Below are positions 9,437 through 17,984 of a stretch of DNA of 64,000 nucleotides, in pieces. The translations under genes and the position numbers were made by a program. Source of the DNA: Rivibacter sp049446155. GTDB taxonomy: Bacteria; Pseudomonadota; Gammaproteobacteria; Burkholderiales; Burkholderiaceae_C. The stretch covers positions 186,001 through 250,000 of the forward strand of contig NZ_JBMSEE010000004.1 of NCBI RefSeq assembly GCF_049446155.1, in the 5' to 3' direction. The notes beneath the pieces were generated by a model that worked only from the letters and a program-made list of their open reading frames with translations, was not told the DNA's origin and ran no database searches. Each line of letters starts with the position of its first letter. The stretch's first letter is position 1.

Positions 9437-9865
9437 ATGCGCTTCACCCCATCCTTGCTCTTCGTCGCGGCCCTGGCGGTCGGCACCGCCGCCCACGCAC
9501 AGACCGCCGCCCACGCGCACGACGCCCCGCTGCCCTCGGCCTGGCAGACCGGCATCAAGCGCAGCGACCTGGTCAAGAAGGACCTGCATGCGCCGGGCAT
9601 CGAGGTGATCCAGGCGCGCGTGGACATCGATCCCGGGGTCGCCTCGCCGCGTCATTCGCATCCGGGCGAGGAAGTCGCCTATGTCCTGGAAGGGAGCTTC
9701 GAGTACCAGCTCGAAGGGCGCGCGCCGATCGTGCTGAAGAAGGGCGAGTCGCTGTTTATTCCGGCCGGCGTACCGCACGTGGCCAGGAACGTCGGGACGG
9801 GCGTGGCCTCCGAGCTCGCGACCTACATCGTCAGGAAGGGCGCGGCGCTGGTCGTGCAGGAGTGA
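9437..9865 (+). CDS. Exported cupin-domain protein
   Basis: A protein of 142 residues. It has a cleavable signal peptide (MRFTPSLLFVAALAVGTAAHAQ) and then one cupin_2 barrel. Motif 1 is SPRHSHPGEEVAYVLEG, with two His and a Glu as likely metal ligands. Motif 2 is FIPAGVPHVARN, with the fourth ligand His. The ATG at 9437 follows AAAGGAAACGACC. Periplasmic single-domain cupins of this kind are common, but their substrates are rarely known. It stands alone, with a terminator downstream. A second exported cupin lies at 25949-26377. Confidence 0.85.
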   Translation: MRFTPSLLFVAALAVGTAAHAQTAAHAHDAPLPSAWQTGIKRSDLVKKDLHAPGIEVIQARVDIDPGVASPRHSHPGEEVAYVLEGSFEYQLEGRAPIVLKKGESLFIPAGVPHVARNVGTGVASELATYIVRKGAALVVQE

Positions 9866-9903
9866 TCGTCGCGCCTCGGCCGCCCCGGCGCGGCCGCATT
9901 CCA

Positions 9904-9931
9904 AACGGCGCCTCCTGGCGCCGTTGATCTT
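9904..9931 (+). terminator. Rho-independent terminator after the cupin gene
   Basis: A perfect 9-bp stem, AACGGCGCC (9904-9912) with GGCGCCGTT (9917-9925), has a TCCT loop and is followed by GATCTTT. It ends the transcript of the exported cupin before the MFS gene. Confidence 0.75.
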
Positions 9932-10029
9932 TGCAGTTCGTCGAATACCGCTTTGAGGCGCGCGGTCTGTATCCGCGGCCCACCGGTGCGGATACTGCCG
10001 CGGCACGCACACACCCGCGAGGGACCGCC

Positions 10030-11271
10030 ATGAAGACGATCGACGAAACCACTGACCGCCCGCCCGCACACGGCGGCGCATCCAGCAGCCACCGCGGACT
10101 CCATGCCGTGCTGGCCGTCAGCAACTTCGCCCAGGGCCTGGGCGCCTTCGCGGTGATCGGCGCGCTGGCCTCGCTGATCCAGGAGCTGCAGGTTCCGGTT
10201 CACCAGGCGGGGCTGGTCGTCTCGCTCTACGCCGCCGTCTATGCCGTCGGCTCGCCGCTGCTCGTGGCCTGGTCGTCGCGCATCGGGCGGCGCACCGTGC
10301 TGGCGGCCGGGCTGCTGGTCATTGCCTTGGGCGCGCTCGTTGGCGTGCTGGCCCAAAGCTTCGGCGTGCTGCTCGCCGGCCGCGCGCTGATGGCCATCGG
10401 CGGCGGTCTGGTGACGCCCGTGGCCGGCGCGATCGGCGTTGCCACCTCGACGCCGCACAACCGCGGTCGCGTGCTGTCGACCGTGTTCGCGGGACTCACC
10501 ATCGCGCAGGCCCTCGGTCTGCCGCTGGGCGCGTGGCTGGTCGGCGTGTCGGGCTTTCGGGCCACGTTCGTGGTCATCGCGGTGGCGTCCATCGCCGCCG
10601 CGGCCCTGGTCTGGCGCGCGGTGCCGCGCCAGCTCGCGACGACCTCGGCCGGGCTCAAGGCGCTCGGCTCCGTGCTGGTCGAGCCGCGGCTGGTGGCGGC
10701 CCTGTCGTTCATCGTGTTCTTCATCGGCGGCAACTTCGTCTTCCTCACCTACCTGACGCCCTTCCTCGAGAGCCGCTACCAGTTCCACGGCCACGCGCTG
10801 GCCGGCGTGCTGCTGCTGTACGGCCTGGGCGCGGTGGCCGGCAACGTGCTCGGCGGGCGCATGGCGGATCGGCTCGGTGCGGTGCCCACGCTCGTCGTGC
10901 TGTGCGCGGTGCAGCTGCTGGCCCTGCCTGCCTTGTCGCTGCTTTCGCTGGCGCCGTGGATCGCGGTGGCCCTGCTGGTGGTCTGGAGCGTGTTCGCCTG
11001 GTCGGTGCACGCAACGCAGCAGGCGCGTCTCGTCGCCCTCGACACGCCGCGCGCGCCGGTGCTGCTGGCCCTGCATTCCTCGGGCATCTACATCGGCGCC
11101 TCGGCCGGCTCGGCGATCGCGGGGCGCGTGCTCGAAGCCTATGGCGACCGCTGGCTCGGCCCGGCCGGCGCGGTGCTGATGCTGCTGGCCGCGGCCTCGC
11201 TGCTGCTCGTTTCCGTCATCGGCCGTGCCCGGCAGCCGGCCACGCGCGCCATCGCCGGGGCGCCGTCATGA
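10030..11271 (+). CDS. Major facilitator superfamily transporter (DHA1-like drug/sugar efflux)
   Basis: A protein of 413 residues with about twelve hydrophobic segments. The loop after segment 2 reads SSRIGRRTVLAAG, close to the MFS motif A (G-x3-D-R-x-G-R-R). RALMAIGGGLVTPVAGA fits the RALxGxGxG motif of segment 4, and GLTIAQALGLPLGAWL resembles antiporter motif C. These point to a 12-TM DHA1 exporter of the AraJ/YdhP kind. The substrate is unknown. The last four bases overlap the ChaC-like gene (ATGA), so the two are translationally coupled. Confidence 0.88.
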   Translation: MKTIDETTDRPPAHGGASSSHRGLHAVLAVSNFAQGLGAFAVIGALASLIQELQVPVHQAGLVVSLYAAVYAVGSPLLVAWSSRIGRRTVLAAGLLVIALGALVGVLAQSFGVLLAGRALMAIGGGLVTPVAGAIGVATSTPHNRGRVLSTVFAGLTIAQALGLPLGAWLVGVSGFRATFVVIAVASIAAAALVWRAVPRQLATTSAGLKALGSVLVEPRLVAALSFIVFFIGGNFVFLTYLTPFLESRYQFHGHALAGVLLLYGLGAVAGNVLGGRMADRLGAVPTLVVLCAVQLLALPALSLLSLAPWIAVALLVVWSVFAWSVHATQQARLVALDTPRAPVLLALHSSGIYIGASAGSAIAGRVLEAYGDRWLGPAGAVLMLLAAASLLLVSVIGRARQPATRAIAGAPS

Positions 11272-11996
11272 ACGACGCCGCGTGCAGCGAAAGCCTGGCG
11301 CACAACGCGCTGCGCCGTCGGCTGATCGACGATCGCTTCTTGCACGAAGGCGGCGCCGCGCTGCCCGGTGGCGCGCCCGTGCTCACGGAAGCGCAGCTCG
11401 CACAGTCGCTGGAGCGGGTGCTGGCCGGCCGTTCGCCGCAGGAGGACGTCCACGTCTTCGGCATCGGCTCCTTGATGTGGAACCCGGCCATCGACGCGGC
11501 CGGCGCCTGCGTCGCCTCGGTGCAGGGCTGGCATCGCAGCTTCTGCTTTCGTTCGCTGCTCGGGCGCGGCAGCGTCGAGCGCCCGGGCGTCATGCTGGCG
11601 CTGGATCGCGGCGGCAGCTGCCAAGGCATGCTGATCCGCATTGCCGCGGCCAAGGCGCCGTTGGAGCTGCGGCTGCTGTGGCGGCGCGAGATGGCGCTCG
11701 GCTCGTACGAGGCGCGCTGGGTGGGCGCGTGGGCGGACGGGCGCCGCGTCGCGGCCCTGGCCTTCGTGGCGAACCGCCGCTGCGAGCGCTACGTCGGTCG
11801 CATGCCGCTCGATGAGCTGGCGCACCTGGTCCGAACGGGCGAGGGCGTTCGCGGCAGCACGCGTGCCTACTTCGACGAGACCTGCGCGTCGCTGGCGCGC
11901 CTGGGCATCCGCGACGCCGGCATCGAGCGGCTGCGCGACGCGGTGCTGCGGGCCGACCGCGCCGCGCCTCAGCCGGCCCGCGACGCCGCGGGCTGA
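11268..11996 (+). CDS. chaC: ChaC-like gamma-glutamylcyclotransferase
   Basis: A protein of 242 residues. VHVFGIGSLMWNPAIDAAG matches the substrate-binding YGSLxW segment of ChaC proteins. SFCFRSLLGRGSVERPGVMLALDRGG and the putative catalytic Glu in RREMALGSYEARWV fit the rest of the fold. ChaC enzymes cleave glutathione to 5-oxoproline and Cys-Gly. It starts inside the MFS stop codon and shares 28 bp with the end of the convergent LysR gene (11969-11996). An extra N-terminal helix of about 55 residues precedes the fold, as in many bacterial members. Confidence 0.87.
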   Translation: MNDAACSESLAHNALRRRLIDDRFLHEGGAALPGGAPVLTEAQLAQSLERVLAGRSPQEDVHVFGIGSLMWNPAIDAAGACVASVQGWHRSFCFRSLLGRGSVERPGVMLALDRGGSCQGMLIRIAAAKAPLELRLLWRREMALGSYEARWVGAWADGRRVAALAFVANRRCERYVGRMPLDELAHLVRTGEGVRGSTRAYFDETCASLARLGIRDAGIERLRDAVLRADRAAPQPARDAAG

Positions 11997-12892
11997 TCGC
12001 CGGGCGGGAAGAGCGTCACGACCCAGTCGATGAAGACGCGCACCTTGCCGCTGAGGTGGCGATTGGGCGCATACATGACGTGAAGCGGCCGGTTGATCGC
12101 CTGCCCGTCGTCGAGCAGGCGCACCAGCCGGGACGTTTCCAGCGCCTCCTGCACGGCGTAGGAGGGCGCCTGGATGACCCCAAGGCCCACGACGCCGGCC
12201 TTCACGTAGGCGTTGACGTCGTTGACCACCAGCGCGTGATCGAAGACGAACTCCTGCTCGTCGCCGCCGGGCGTCGCGAACCAGAACGGCAGCGGCCGCG
12301 TGCCCCGCGCGGCGACCATGCCGATCGTCGGCAGCTTGGCGATGTCCTGCGGCAGCTGGGGCATGCCGTGCCGTTCGAGCAGCGGCGGTGCGGCGCAGGT
12401 GACGAACTGGAAACGACCGATGCGGCGCGCCACCATCGACTGCTCGCTCGGCTCGCCGGCGCGGATCGCGCAGTCGATGCCGTCGGCGACCAGGTCGGCA
12501 TGCTTGGTCCCGATGCTGAACTCGACGCCGACGTCCGGGTACTGGCGATAGAACTCGTGCAGGCGGGGGATGAGGACCGACGTCGCGATCGCCGCCGCCG
12601 TCTCGACGCGGACCTTGCCCGAAGGCCGCCCCAGGGCCTGCCGGGTCGACGATTCGATGTCCTCCAGGTCCGCGAGCAGGCGCACCACGCGCTCGTAGTA
12701 GACGGCGCCTTCCGCGGTGACCGACACCGAGCGCGTCGTGCGATGGAGCAGGCGCATCTTCAGGTCCTCTTCGAGGCCCTGGATCAGGCGCGTGATCTTG
12801 GCGTTGGCCACGTCCAGCGTGTCCGCGGCCTTGGTGAACGAGCCGGCCTCGACCACGCGGACAAAGGCCTTCATCGCCTCGATGCGATCCAT
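11969..12892 (-). CDS. LysR-family transcriptional regulator
   Basis: A protein of 307 residues. MDRIEAMKAFVRVVEAGSFT followed by AADTLDVANAKITRLIQGLE is the LysR helix-turn-helix. The effector domain starts near residue 92 (GKVRVETAAAIATSVLIPRL). It most resembles the large group of CrgA/DmlR-like LysR proteins (typical SGxVRVDxxxxxAxxxLxPxL). Upstream, ATTG (12938-12941) and CAAT (12954-12957) form a small dyad where an autoregulatory site would be expected. Its target is not evident; the nearest divergent gene codes for a 69-residue protein of unknown function. Confidence 0.9.
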   Translation of the reverse strand: MDRIEAMKAFVRVVEAGSFTKAADTLDVANAKITRLIQGLEEDLKMRLLHRTTRSVSVTAEGAVYYERVVRLLADLEDIESSTRQALGRPSGKVRVETAAAIATSVLIPRLHEFYRQYPDVGVEFSIGTKHADLVADGIDCAIRAGEPSEQSMVARRIGRFQFVTCAAPPLLERHGMPQLPQDIAKLPTIGMVAARGTRPLPFWFATPGGDEQEFVFDHALVVNDVNAYVKAGVVGLGVIQAPSYAVQEALETSRLVRLLDDGQAINRPLHVMYAPNRHLSGKVRVFIDWVVTLFPPGDQPAASRAG

Positions 12893-13040
12893 GCGTGACT
12901 CCGTGTGGCGAGGGCGCGCGGATTGTCTCAGCGACCCATTGTTGAAGGGTTGGCAATGAACATGTGCCGACGATGCCGTAGGTGCGCAGCGACCGGGCGC
13001 CTAGATTTTGATCACGACGCACGCCTTATGGAGCACCGCG

Positions 13041-13250
13041 ATGTCCAGCACCCACCGCCACACGCAGGGCACCCGTTTCGAGATCCGGTACCCGTCGCTG
13101 TTCAGCGAGGGACGCGGCTACGCCTTCCCCTGCGACAAGCACGGCCGCGTCGACATGGACCGCCTGTCGGAGGCAGGGCGCCGCAACTTCCTCTTCGCGC
13201 GCGCCATGGTCGGGCGCGAGTTCGCCACGCCCGTGGTTCATGCGGCGTGA
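13041..13250 (+). CDS. Small conserved-looking hypothetical protein (69 aa)
   Basis: Starts at the ATG at 13041, preceded by GGAG at a good distance; an earlier in-frame start at 13008 is less likely. The protein begins MSSTHRHTQGTRFEIRYPSL and is polar, with no signal or membrane segment. I believe similar short proteins with a YPSLFSEGRGYAFPCD-type core and a GREFATPVV end occur in related Burkholderiales, but this is from memory. Function unknown. It is divergent from the LysR gene at 11969-12892. Confidence 0.6.
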   Translation: MSSTHRHTQGTRFEIRYPSLFSEGRGYAFPCDKHGRVDMDRLSEAGRRNFLFARAMVGREFATPVVHAA

Positions 13251-13440
13251 GCGCGGATCGCGGGCCGCGTTTCGTATGCACGTGTGTCGAGCGACGCGCC
13301 TGCAACGCTGCCATGCGATTCGGGGCGCCGGTTGACAAACCCCCGATACGAGCCACCGGCCCAATCACCTCAACGCGTTCGCACAGCCGCGCTGTCTTGC
13401 GAGGGCGTCATCCGATTCAGCGCTTTACCAAGGAACCCTC

Positions 13441-13767
13441 ATGAAATTGCATCCGCTCATCGTTCTCGCCGCCCTGGCCTCGAGCCTCGCACCCGCCTTT
13501 GCCGAGGAACAGATCTTCGATTCGTCGCAGTGGCGTTCGACCAAGTCGCGCGCGGAAGTCATCGCGGACCTGGAGATCTACCGCGCGTCCGGCCTGGCCG
13601 AGCTGGAAAGCCGCGACAGCGTGGACTTCCCGGGCGACCGCTATGCCCAGGCCCGGCAGCGCTACCTGGCCCTGCGCCATTCGCCCAGCTTCGATTCGCG
13701 CGTGGTGGAGATCGCCCGCATGCGCGGCGAAGCGCCTCAGAACCTCGCGGGCACGTCCCGTCCGTAA
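13441..13767 (+). CDS. Exported DUF4148-like small protein, copy A
   Basis: A protein of 108 residues. The signal peptide MKLHPLIVLAALASSLAPAFA is followed by EEQIFDSS, then KSRAEVIADLEIYRASGLAE, which resembles the KTRAxVxAEL core of the DUF4148 family of small periplasmic proteins in Burkholderiales. A close paralogue lies at 21900-22238 on the other strand and shares the EEQIFDSS start and the K-S-R-x-E-V-x-A-D-L-E-I-Y-R core. Function unknown. It is followed after 75 bp by an alpha/beta hydrolase on the same strand. Confidence 0.75.
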   Translation: MKLHPLIVLAALASSLAPAFAEEQIFDSSQWRSTKSRAEVIADLEIYRASGLAELESRDSVDFPGDRYAQARQRYLALRHSPSFDSRVVEIARMRGEAPQNLAGTSRP

Positions 13768-13842
13768 GCCGTCGCTGCGGTTTCCAGGGATGAGGCGCGC
13801 GATGCACCGCTCGCCCATCCGTTTCGCGAGGAGCAGGCGATC

Positions 13843-14907
13843 ATGTCGAACACGAACACGCTCGAACGACGCGGTTTCATCATCACCGCCGCCATGTCGC
13901 TCGCGGCCGCGTCGGTGGGGATGGGCCTGCCGCCCCCGGCGCGCGCGGCCGACGGCGGCCGACGCGTGGGCTCGGTCCAGCCGGGTACCCACACCGCGTT
14001 CCAGACACTGAAGCATGTCGATGCCGGCGTGCTGCGCATCGGCTATGCCGAGGCCGGCCCGGCCGACGGTCCGCCGGTGATCCTGCTGCACGGATGGCCC
14101 TACGACATCCACACCTACGTCGACGTGGCGCCGCTGCTGGCCGACGCCGGCTACCGGGTCATCGTGCCCTACCTGCGCGGCTACGGCAGCACGGCGTTCC
14201 GCTCGGCCGACACCGTGCGCAACGCGCAGCAGACGGCGGTCGCCTCCGACGTGATCGCGCTGATGGACGCGCTGCACATCGAGCGCGCCATCGTCGCCGG
14301 CTGCGACTGGGGCGCGCGCACGGCCTGCGTGGTCGCGGTCCTGTGGCCGGAGCGCGTGCGGGCGCTGGTCTCCGTCAGCGGCTACATCGTCGTCAACCGC
14401 GACACGCGCGGCGAGCCACTGCCGCCGGCCGGCGAGTTCGCGTGGTGGTACCAGTACTACTTCGCGACCGAGCGCGGCCGACAGGGCTACGAGCGCCACC
14501 GTCGCGCCTTCGCACGGCTGATCTGGCAGCAGGCCTCGCCGCAGTGGGCGTTCGACGACGCCACGTTCGAACGATCGGCACAGGCCTTCGACAACCCGGA
14601 CCACGTCGCGATCGTGATGCACAACTATCGCTGGCGCATCGGCCAGGCCGAAGGCGAGCGGCAGTACGACCCGCTGGAGAGCCGCCTCGCCGGCGCGCCG
14701 AACATCGTCGTGCCGGCGATCACGCTGGAAGGCGACGCCAACGGCGCGCCGCATGCGCCGCCCGCGGCCTATGCCGGCAAGTTCTCCGGGCCCTACCTGC
14801 ACCGCACGCTCACCGGCGGCGTCGGCCACAACTTGCCGCAGGAAGCGCCGGTGGCCTTCGCGCAGGCCGTCATCGACGCCGACGACCTGGCGCGAACGCG
14901 GCGCTGA
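13843..14907 (+). CDS. Exported alpha/beta hydrolase (epoxide hydrolase/haloalkane dehalogenase-like)
   Basis: A protein of 354 residues. RRGFIITAAMSLAAASVGMG looks like a twin-arginine leader. The hydrolase core has HGWPYDIHTYVDV (oxyanion), YLRGYGSTAF, the nucleophile Asp in VAGCDWGARTA and the C-terminal histidine in GGVGHNLPQEAP. The RGYGxS and CDWGA motifs place it in the Asp-nucleophile branch, which includes epoxide hydrolases and dehalogenases, rather than among Ser esterases. A long cap insertion (about 185-260, rich in aromatic residues) would shape the substrate pocket. Substrate unknown. Confidence 0.85.
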   Translation: MSNTNTLERRGFIITAAMSLAAASVGMGLPPPARAADGGRRVGSVQPGTHTAFQTLKHVDAGVLRIGYAEAGPADGPPVILLHGWPYDIHTYVDVAPLLADAGYRVIVPYLRGYGSTAFRSADTVRNAQQTAVASDVIALMDALHIERAIVAGCDWGARTACVVAVLWPERVRALVSVSGYIVVNRDTRGEPLPPAGEFAWWYQYYFATERGRQGYERHRRAFARLIWQQASPQWAFDDATFERSAQAFDNPDHVAIVMHNYRWRIGQAEGERQYDPLESRLAGAPNIVVPAITLEGDANGAPHAPPAAYAGKFSGPYLHRTLTGGVGHNLPQEAPVAFAQAVIDADDLARTRR

Positions 14908-15027
14908 GTAATGTCTTGTCGGCCGGCGCAGGCGATGTACACGCCGATACAGAGATCCTGGAAGCCGCCCGATCCGCCCCTACAACTCTCTACGTCATCC
15001 TCTTCTTCACCCCACCAGGAGCTCACC

Positions 15028-15444
15028 ATGGCCCGAATCGACCAAGTCATCTACACCGGCAAGACCCACACCACCGGCGGGCGCGACGGCGCTGCGCGAA
15101 GCGACGACAACCGCCTGAACGTCAAGCTCACCGGCCCCGGCAGCAAGGGCGAGGGCACCAACCCCGAGCAGCTGTTCGCCGCCGGCTGGTCGGCCTGCTT
15201 CATCGGTGCGATGGGCAAGGCCGCGCGCACGATGAACCTCGCGCTGCCGGCCGAGACCGCGGTCGACGCCGAGATCGACCTCGGCAGCGGCGAGGGCGGC
15301 TATTCCCTGCAGGCGCGGCTGCACGTCAGCCTGCCGGGCCTCGATCGCGCGAGCGCGCAGGCCATCATCGAGACCGCGCACCAGACCTGCCCCTACTCGA
15401 AGGCCACGCGCGGCAACATCGACGTGAGCTTCACGCTGGCCTGA
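15028..15444 (+). CDS. ohr: Organic hydroperoxide resistance protein (Ohr/OsmC family)
   Basis: A protein of 138 residues, the usual Ohr length. The two redox cysteines are present in GWSACFIGAM and in QTCPYSKATRG. Ohr reduces organic and fatty-acid hydroperoxides using dihydrolipoamide. The ATG at 15028 follows CAGGAGCTCACC. It is the first gene of a tight same-strand series: a histidine kinase starts 28 bp later, followed by a thioredoxin-like protein and a response regulator. The context suggests a peroxide or envelope-redox stress module rather than the usual OhrR-controlled arrangement; no MarR gene is adjacent. Confidence 0.9.
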   Translation: MARIDQVIYTGKTHTTGGRDGAARSDDNRLNVKLTGPGSKGEGTNPEQLFAAGWSACFIGAMGKAARTMNLALPAETAVDAEIDLGSGEGGYSLQARLHVSLPGLDRASAQAIIETAHQTCPYSKATRGNIDVSFTLA

Positions 15445-15472
15445 GGCCTCGCCCAAGGAAAGCGCCGCCGCC

Positions 15473-16825
15473 ATGAGCTTGCACACGGATCCGGACGCCA
15501 GCCCTGCCGGTGAGCGCCTGCAGGCCTGGCGGCGCCTGCTGCCGCGCACGCTGTTCGCCCGCGTGGCCCTGATCATCGTGGTCGGGCTCGCGGTCGCGCA
15601 GCTGCTCGCCTACGTCTCGATCCGCTACGAGCGCGGCCTCGCGCTGCGCGAGCTGATGATGACGGGCATCGAGCGCGATATCGCCAGCTCGGTCGCGATC
15701 CTCGACCGCCTGCCGGCCGCGGAACGCCAGGACTGGCTCGACCGTCTCGAGCGCCGCAACTATCGCTTCGCGCTGGACGGGCCGGTCGAAGGGCCGGCAC
15801 CGCAAGGCGCGATGCTGCAGCGGTTCGGCGAAGCGATCGCCAATGCGCTGCGTCCGTATCCGGTGCAGCGCATCGTTCAGGACGCGTCGATGCACGAGGC
15901 GCTGCTGATCCAGGTGCGCCTGGGCGACGGCAGCGATCTGGTGATCCATGCGCGGCGCGTCGAGATGCCGGTGTCGAACTGGGTCGTGTGGGTGCTCCTG
16001 GCGCAGCTGGCGGTGCTGGCCTTGTGCGGATGGATCGCCGTGCGACTCGTGACGCGACCGCTGGCCCAGCTGGCCGACGCGGCCGACCGCCTCGGCCCCG
16101 ATCTCAAGGCCACCGCGCTCGACGAGCGCGGCCCCGCCGAAGTCTCGCGCGCGGCGCGCGCCTTCAATGCCATGCAGCGGCGCATCGCAGGCTACATGGA
16201 CGAGCGCATCGAGATCCTCGCCGCGATCTCGCACGACCTGCAGACGCCGATCACGCGCATGCGCTTGCGCACCGAGCTGATGGACGCCACGCCCGAGCGC
16301 GACAAGTTCCGCCAGGACCTCGAGGCGATGCAGCGGCTCGTGAAAGAGGGCGTGACCTATGCGCGCGCGCTGCACGGTGCCGTGGAAGCGGCGGTGCGGC
16401 TCGATGTCGATGCGCTGCTCGAGAGCCTGGTCGACGACTACCTCGACACCGGCGCCCGGATCCGCATCGAAGGCCGCGCGGGCATCCCGCTGAAGACGCG
16501 TGCGCAGGCCCTGCGGCGCATCCTCGCCAACCTGGTCGACAACGCGGTGAAGTTCGGCAGCGATGTCGAGCTGAACGTGCAGGCACGCGGCGACCGCTTG
16601 CTCATCTCGGTGCTCGACGACGGACCCGGCATCCCGCCAGACCAGCTCGACGAGGTGCTCAAGCCCTTCTACCGGGTGGAAGGCTCGCGCAACCGCGACA
16701 CCGGTGGCACCGGCCTGGGCCTGGCCATCGCGCATCAGCTCGCCGTGTCGATGGGCGCGCGCCTGTCGCTGCACAACCGGGCGCAAGGCGGTCTCGAGGC
16801 GCGGCTGGACCTGCCGGCCGCCTGA
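15473..16825 (+). CDS. Two-component sensor histidine kinase (EnvZ/OmpR class)
   Basis: A protein of 450 residues. There are two transmembrane segments (about 23-45, LFARVALIIVVGLAVAQLLA; and about 165-187, WVVWVLLAQLAVLALCGWIA) enclosing a periplasmic region of roughly 120 residues. A HAMP linker follows, then HisKA with the phospho-acceptor His in AAISHDLQTPITRM. The ATPase has the N box (NLVDNAVKFG), G1 (DDGPGIP) and G2 (GGTGLGLAIA). The cognate regulator is most likely the OmpR-type protein at 17985-18728, although a thioredoxin-like gene lies between them. The signal is unknown. Confidence 0.93.
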   Translation: MSLHTDPDASPAGERLQAWRRLLPRTLFARVALIIVVGLAVAQLLAYVSIRYERGLALRELMMTGIERDIASSVAILDRLPAAERQDWLDRLERRNYRFALDGPVEGPAPQGAMLQRFGEAIANALRPYPVQRIVQDASMHEALLIQVRLGDGSDLVIHARRVEMPVSNWVVWVLLAQLAVLALCGWIAVRLVTRPLAQLADAADRLGPDLKATALDERGPAEVSRAARAFNAMQRRIAGYMDERIEILAAISHDLQTPITRMRLRTELMDATPERDKFRQDLEAMQRLVKEGVTYARALHGAVEAAVRLDVDALLESLVDDYLDTGARIRIEGRAGIPLKTRAQALRRILANLVDNAVKFGSDVELNVQARGDRLLISVLDDGPGIPPDQLDEVLKPFYRVEGSRNRDTGGTGLGLAIAHQLAVSMGARLSLHNRAQGGLEARLDLPAA

Positions 16826-16849
16826 GCTCATTCACACCGGACCCGCACC

Positions 16850-17965
16850 ATGAACCTCTCGCCGCTTTCGCGCCTGCTGCGCGCCTTCACGTCCCGCTCG
16901 TCCGCCGTGGTGGCGGCGATCGCCGCCTTGCTGGTCGCGATCGGCCATCTCGCGACTGCGGGCGGCCCCGAACTGGGCACGCCGGTCGTGCGTGCCTCAG
17001 GAGCTGCCATGCCTGCCTTGACCGGTGCCACCGGCTGGATCAACTCGCCCCCGATGACCACCGAGGACCTGCGCGGCAAGGTCGTGCTGGTCGACTTCTG
17101 GACCTACTCGTGCATCAACTGCCTGCGCACGCTGCCGCACATCAAGGCCTGGGCGCAGAAGTACAAGCCGCACGGGCTGGTGGTGCTGGGCGTGCATTCG
17201 CCCGAGTTCGACTTCGAGCGCAGCCAGGCCAACGTGCTGCGCGCCACGCGCGACCTGGGCATCGACTATCCGGTCGTGGTGGACAGCAACCATGCGCTGT
17301 GGCGCGCCTTCGGCACCTACGCCTGGCCGACGCTGCTGTTCGTCGACGCGCAAGGCCGCATCCGGCACCGCCAGCTCGGCGAGGGCGGCTATGAGAAGGC
17401 CGAGCGCGTGATCCAGCAGCTGCTGCGCGAGGCCGGCATGCCAGGCGTGCCCGACGACCTGGTCGCGCCGCAGGGCAAGGGCACGCAGGCGGCGCCGAGC
17501 CCGGTGCCGGCCGATTCCGGCGAGACCTACGTCGGCTATGCGCGCACGAGCGGCTTCACCGCCGCCGACGGCGGCATCCGGCAGGACCGCCCGCACACCT
17601 ACGGCGGCGCGAAGTCGCTGCGCCTCGGCCAATGGACGCTGTCGGGCGCGTGGACCGTCGGCGCCGAGCACGCGGCGCTCGACCAGGCCGGCGGGCGCAT
17701 CGCCTTGCGCTTTCGCGCGCGCGACCTGCACCTGGTGCTCGGCCCGCCGCAAGACGGCGGCCGGCCGGTTCGCTTTCGCGTTCGCATCGACGGCCAGCCG
17801 CCGCAAGGCGACCGCGGCACGGACGTCGACGCCGAGGGCTTCGGCCAGGTCGACGCACAGCGGCTTTACCAGCTCGTGCGGCAGTCCTCGGGCAGCGCCG
17901 AACGCCAGTTCGAGATCGAGTTCCTCGATCCCGGCGTGCGGGCCTACGCTTTCACCTTTGGCTGA
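16850..17965 (+). CDS. Membrane-anchored thioredoxin-like protein with DipZ-type C-terminal domain
   Basis: A protein of 371 residues. An N-terminal hydrophobic helix (VVAAIAALLVAIGHLATAGG) is a signal or anchor. A TlpA/DipZ-like thioredoxin domain spans about 60-195, with the active-site CxxC in YSCINCLRTLPH and the cis-proline in YAWPTLLFVD. The C-terminal 150 residues resemble the beta-sandwich found after thioredoxin in mycobacterial DipZ. The CcdA-like membrane electron carrier of DipZ is absent, so reducing power must come from elsewhere. It sits between the histidine kinase (24 bp) and the response regulator (19 bp), which is unusual and suggests a redox role in signalling. Confidence 0.87.
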   Translation: MNLSPLSRLLRAFTSRSSAVVAAIAALLVAIGHLATAGGPELGTPVVRASGAAMPALTGATGWINSPPMTTEDLRGKVVLVDFWTYSCINCLRTLPHIKAWAQKYKPHGLVVLGVHSPEFDFERSQANVLRATRDLGIDYPVVVDSNHALWRAFGTYAWPTLLFVDAQGRIRHRQLGEGGYEKAERVIQQLLREAGMPGVPDDLVAPQGKGTQAAPSPVPADSGETYVGYARTSGFTAADGGIRQDRPHTYGGAKSLRLGQWTLSGAWTVGAEHAALDQAGGRIALRFRARDLHLVLGPPQDGGRPVRFRVRIDGQPPQGDRGTDVDAEGFGQVDAQRLYQLVRQSSGSAERQFEIEFLDPGVRAYAFTFG

Positions 17966-17984
17966 CTTGGGCTGAGAGACCGGC

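Noticed and set aside
7840..9627. A 595-codon minus-strand frame opposite the outer-membrane channel gene
   Set aside because: Antisense to the NodT/OprM gene and the cupin; no domain.
15007..15576. Minus-strand frame across ohr and the kinase start
   Set aside because: Shadow; the plus-strand Ohr has both redox cysteines and a good start.
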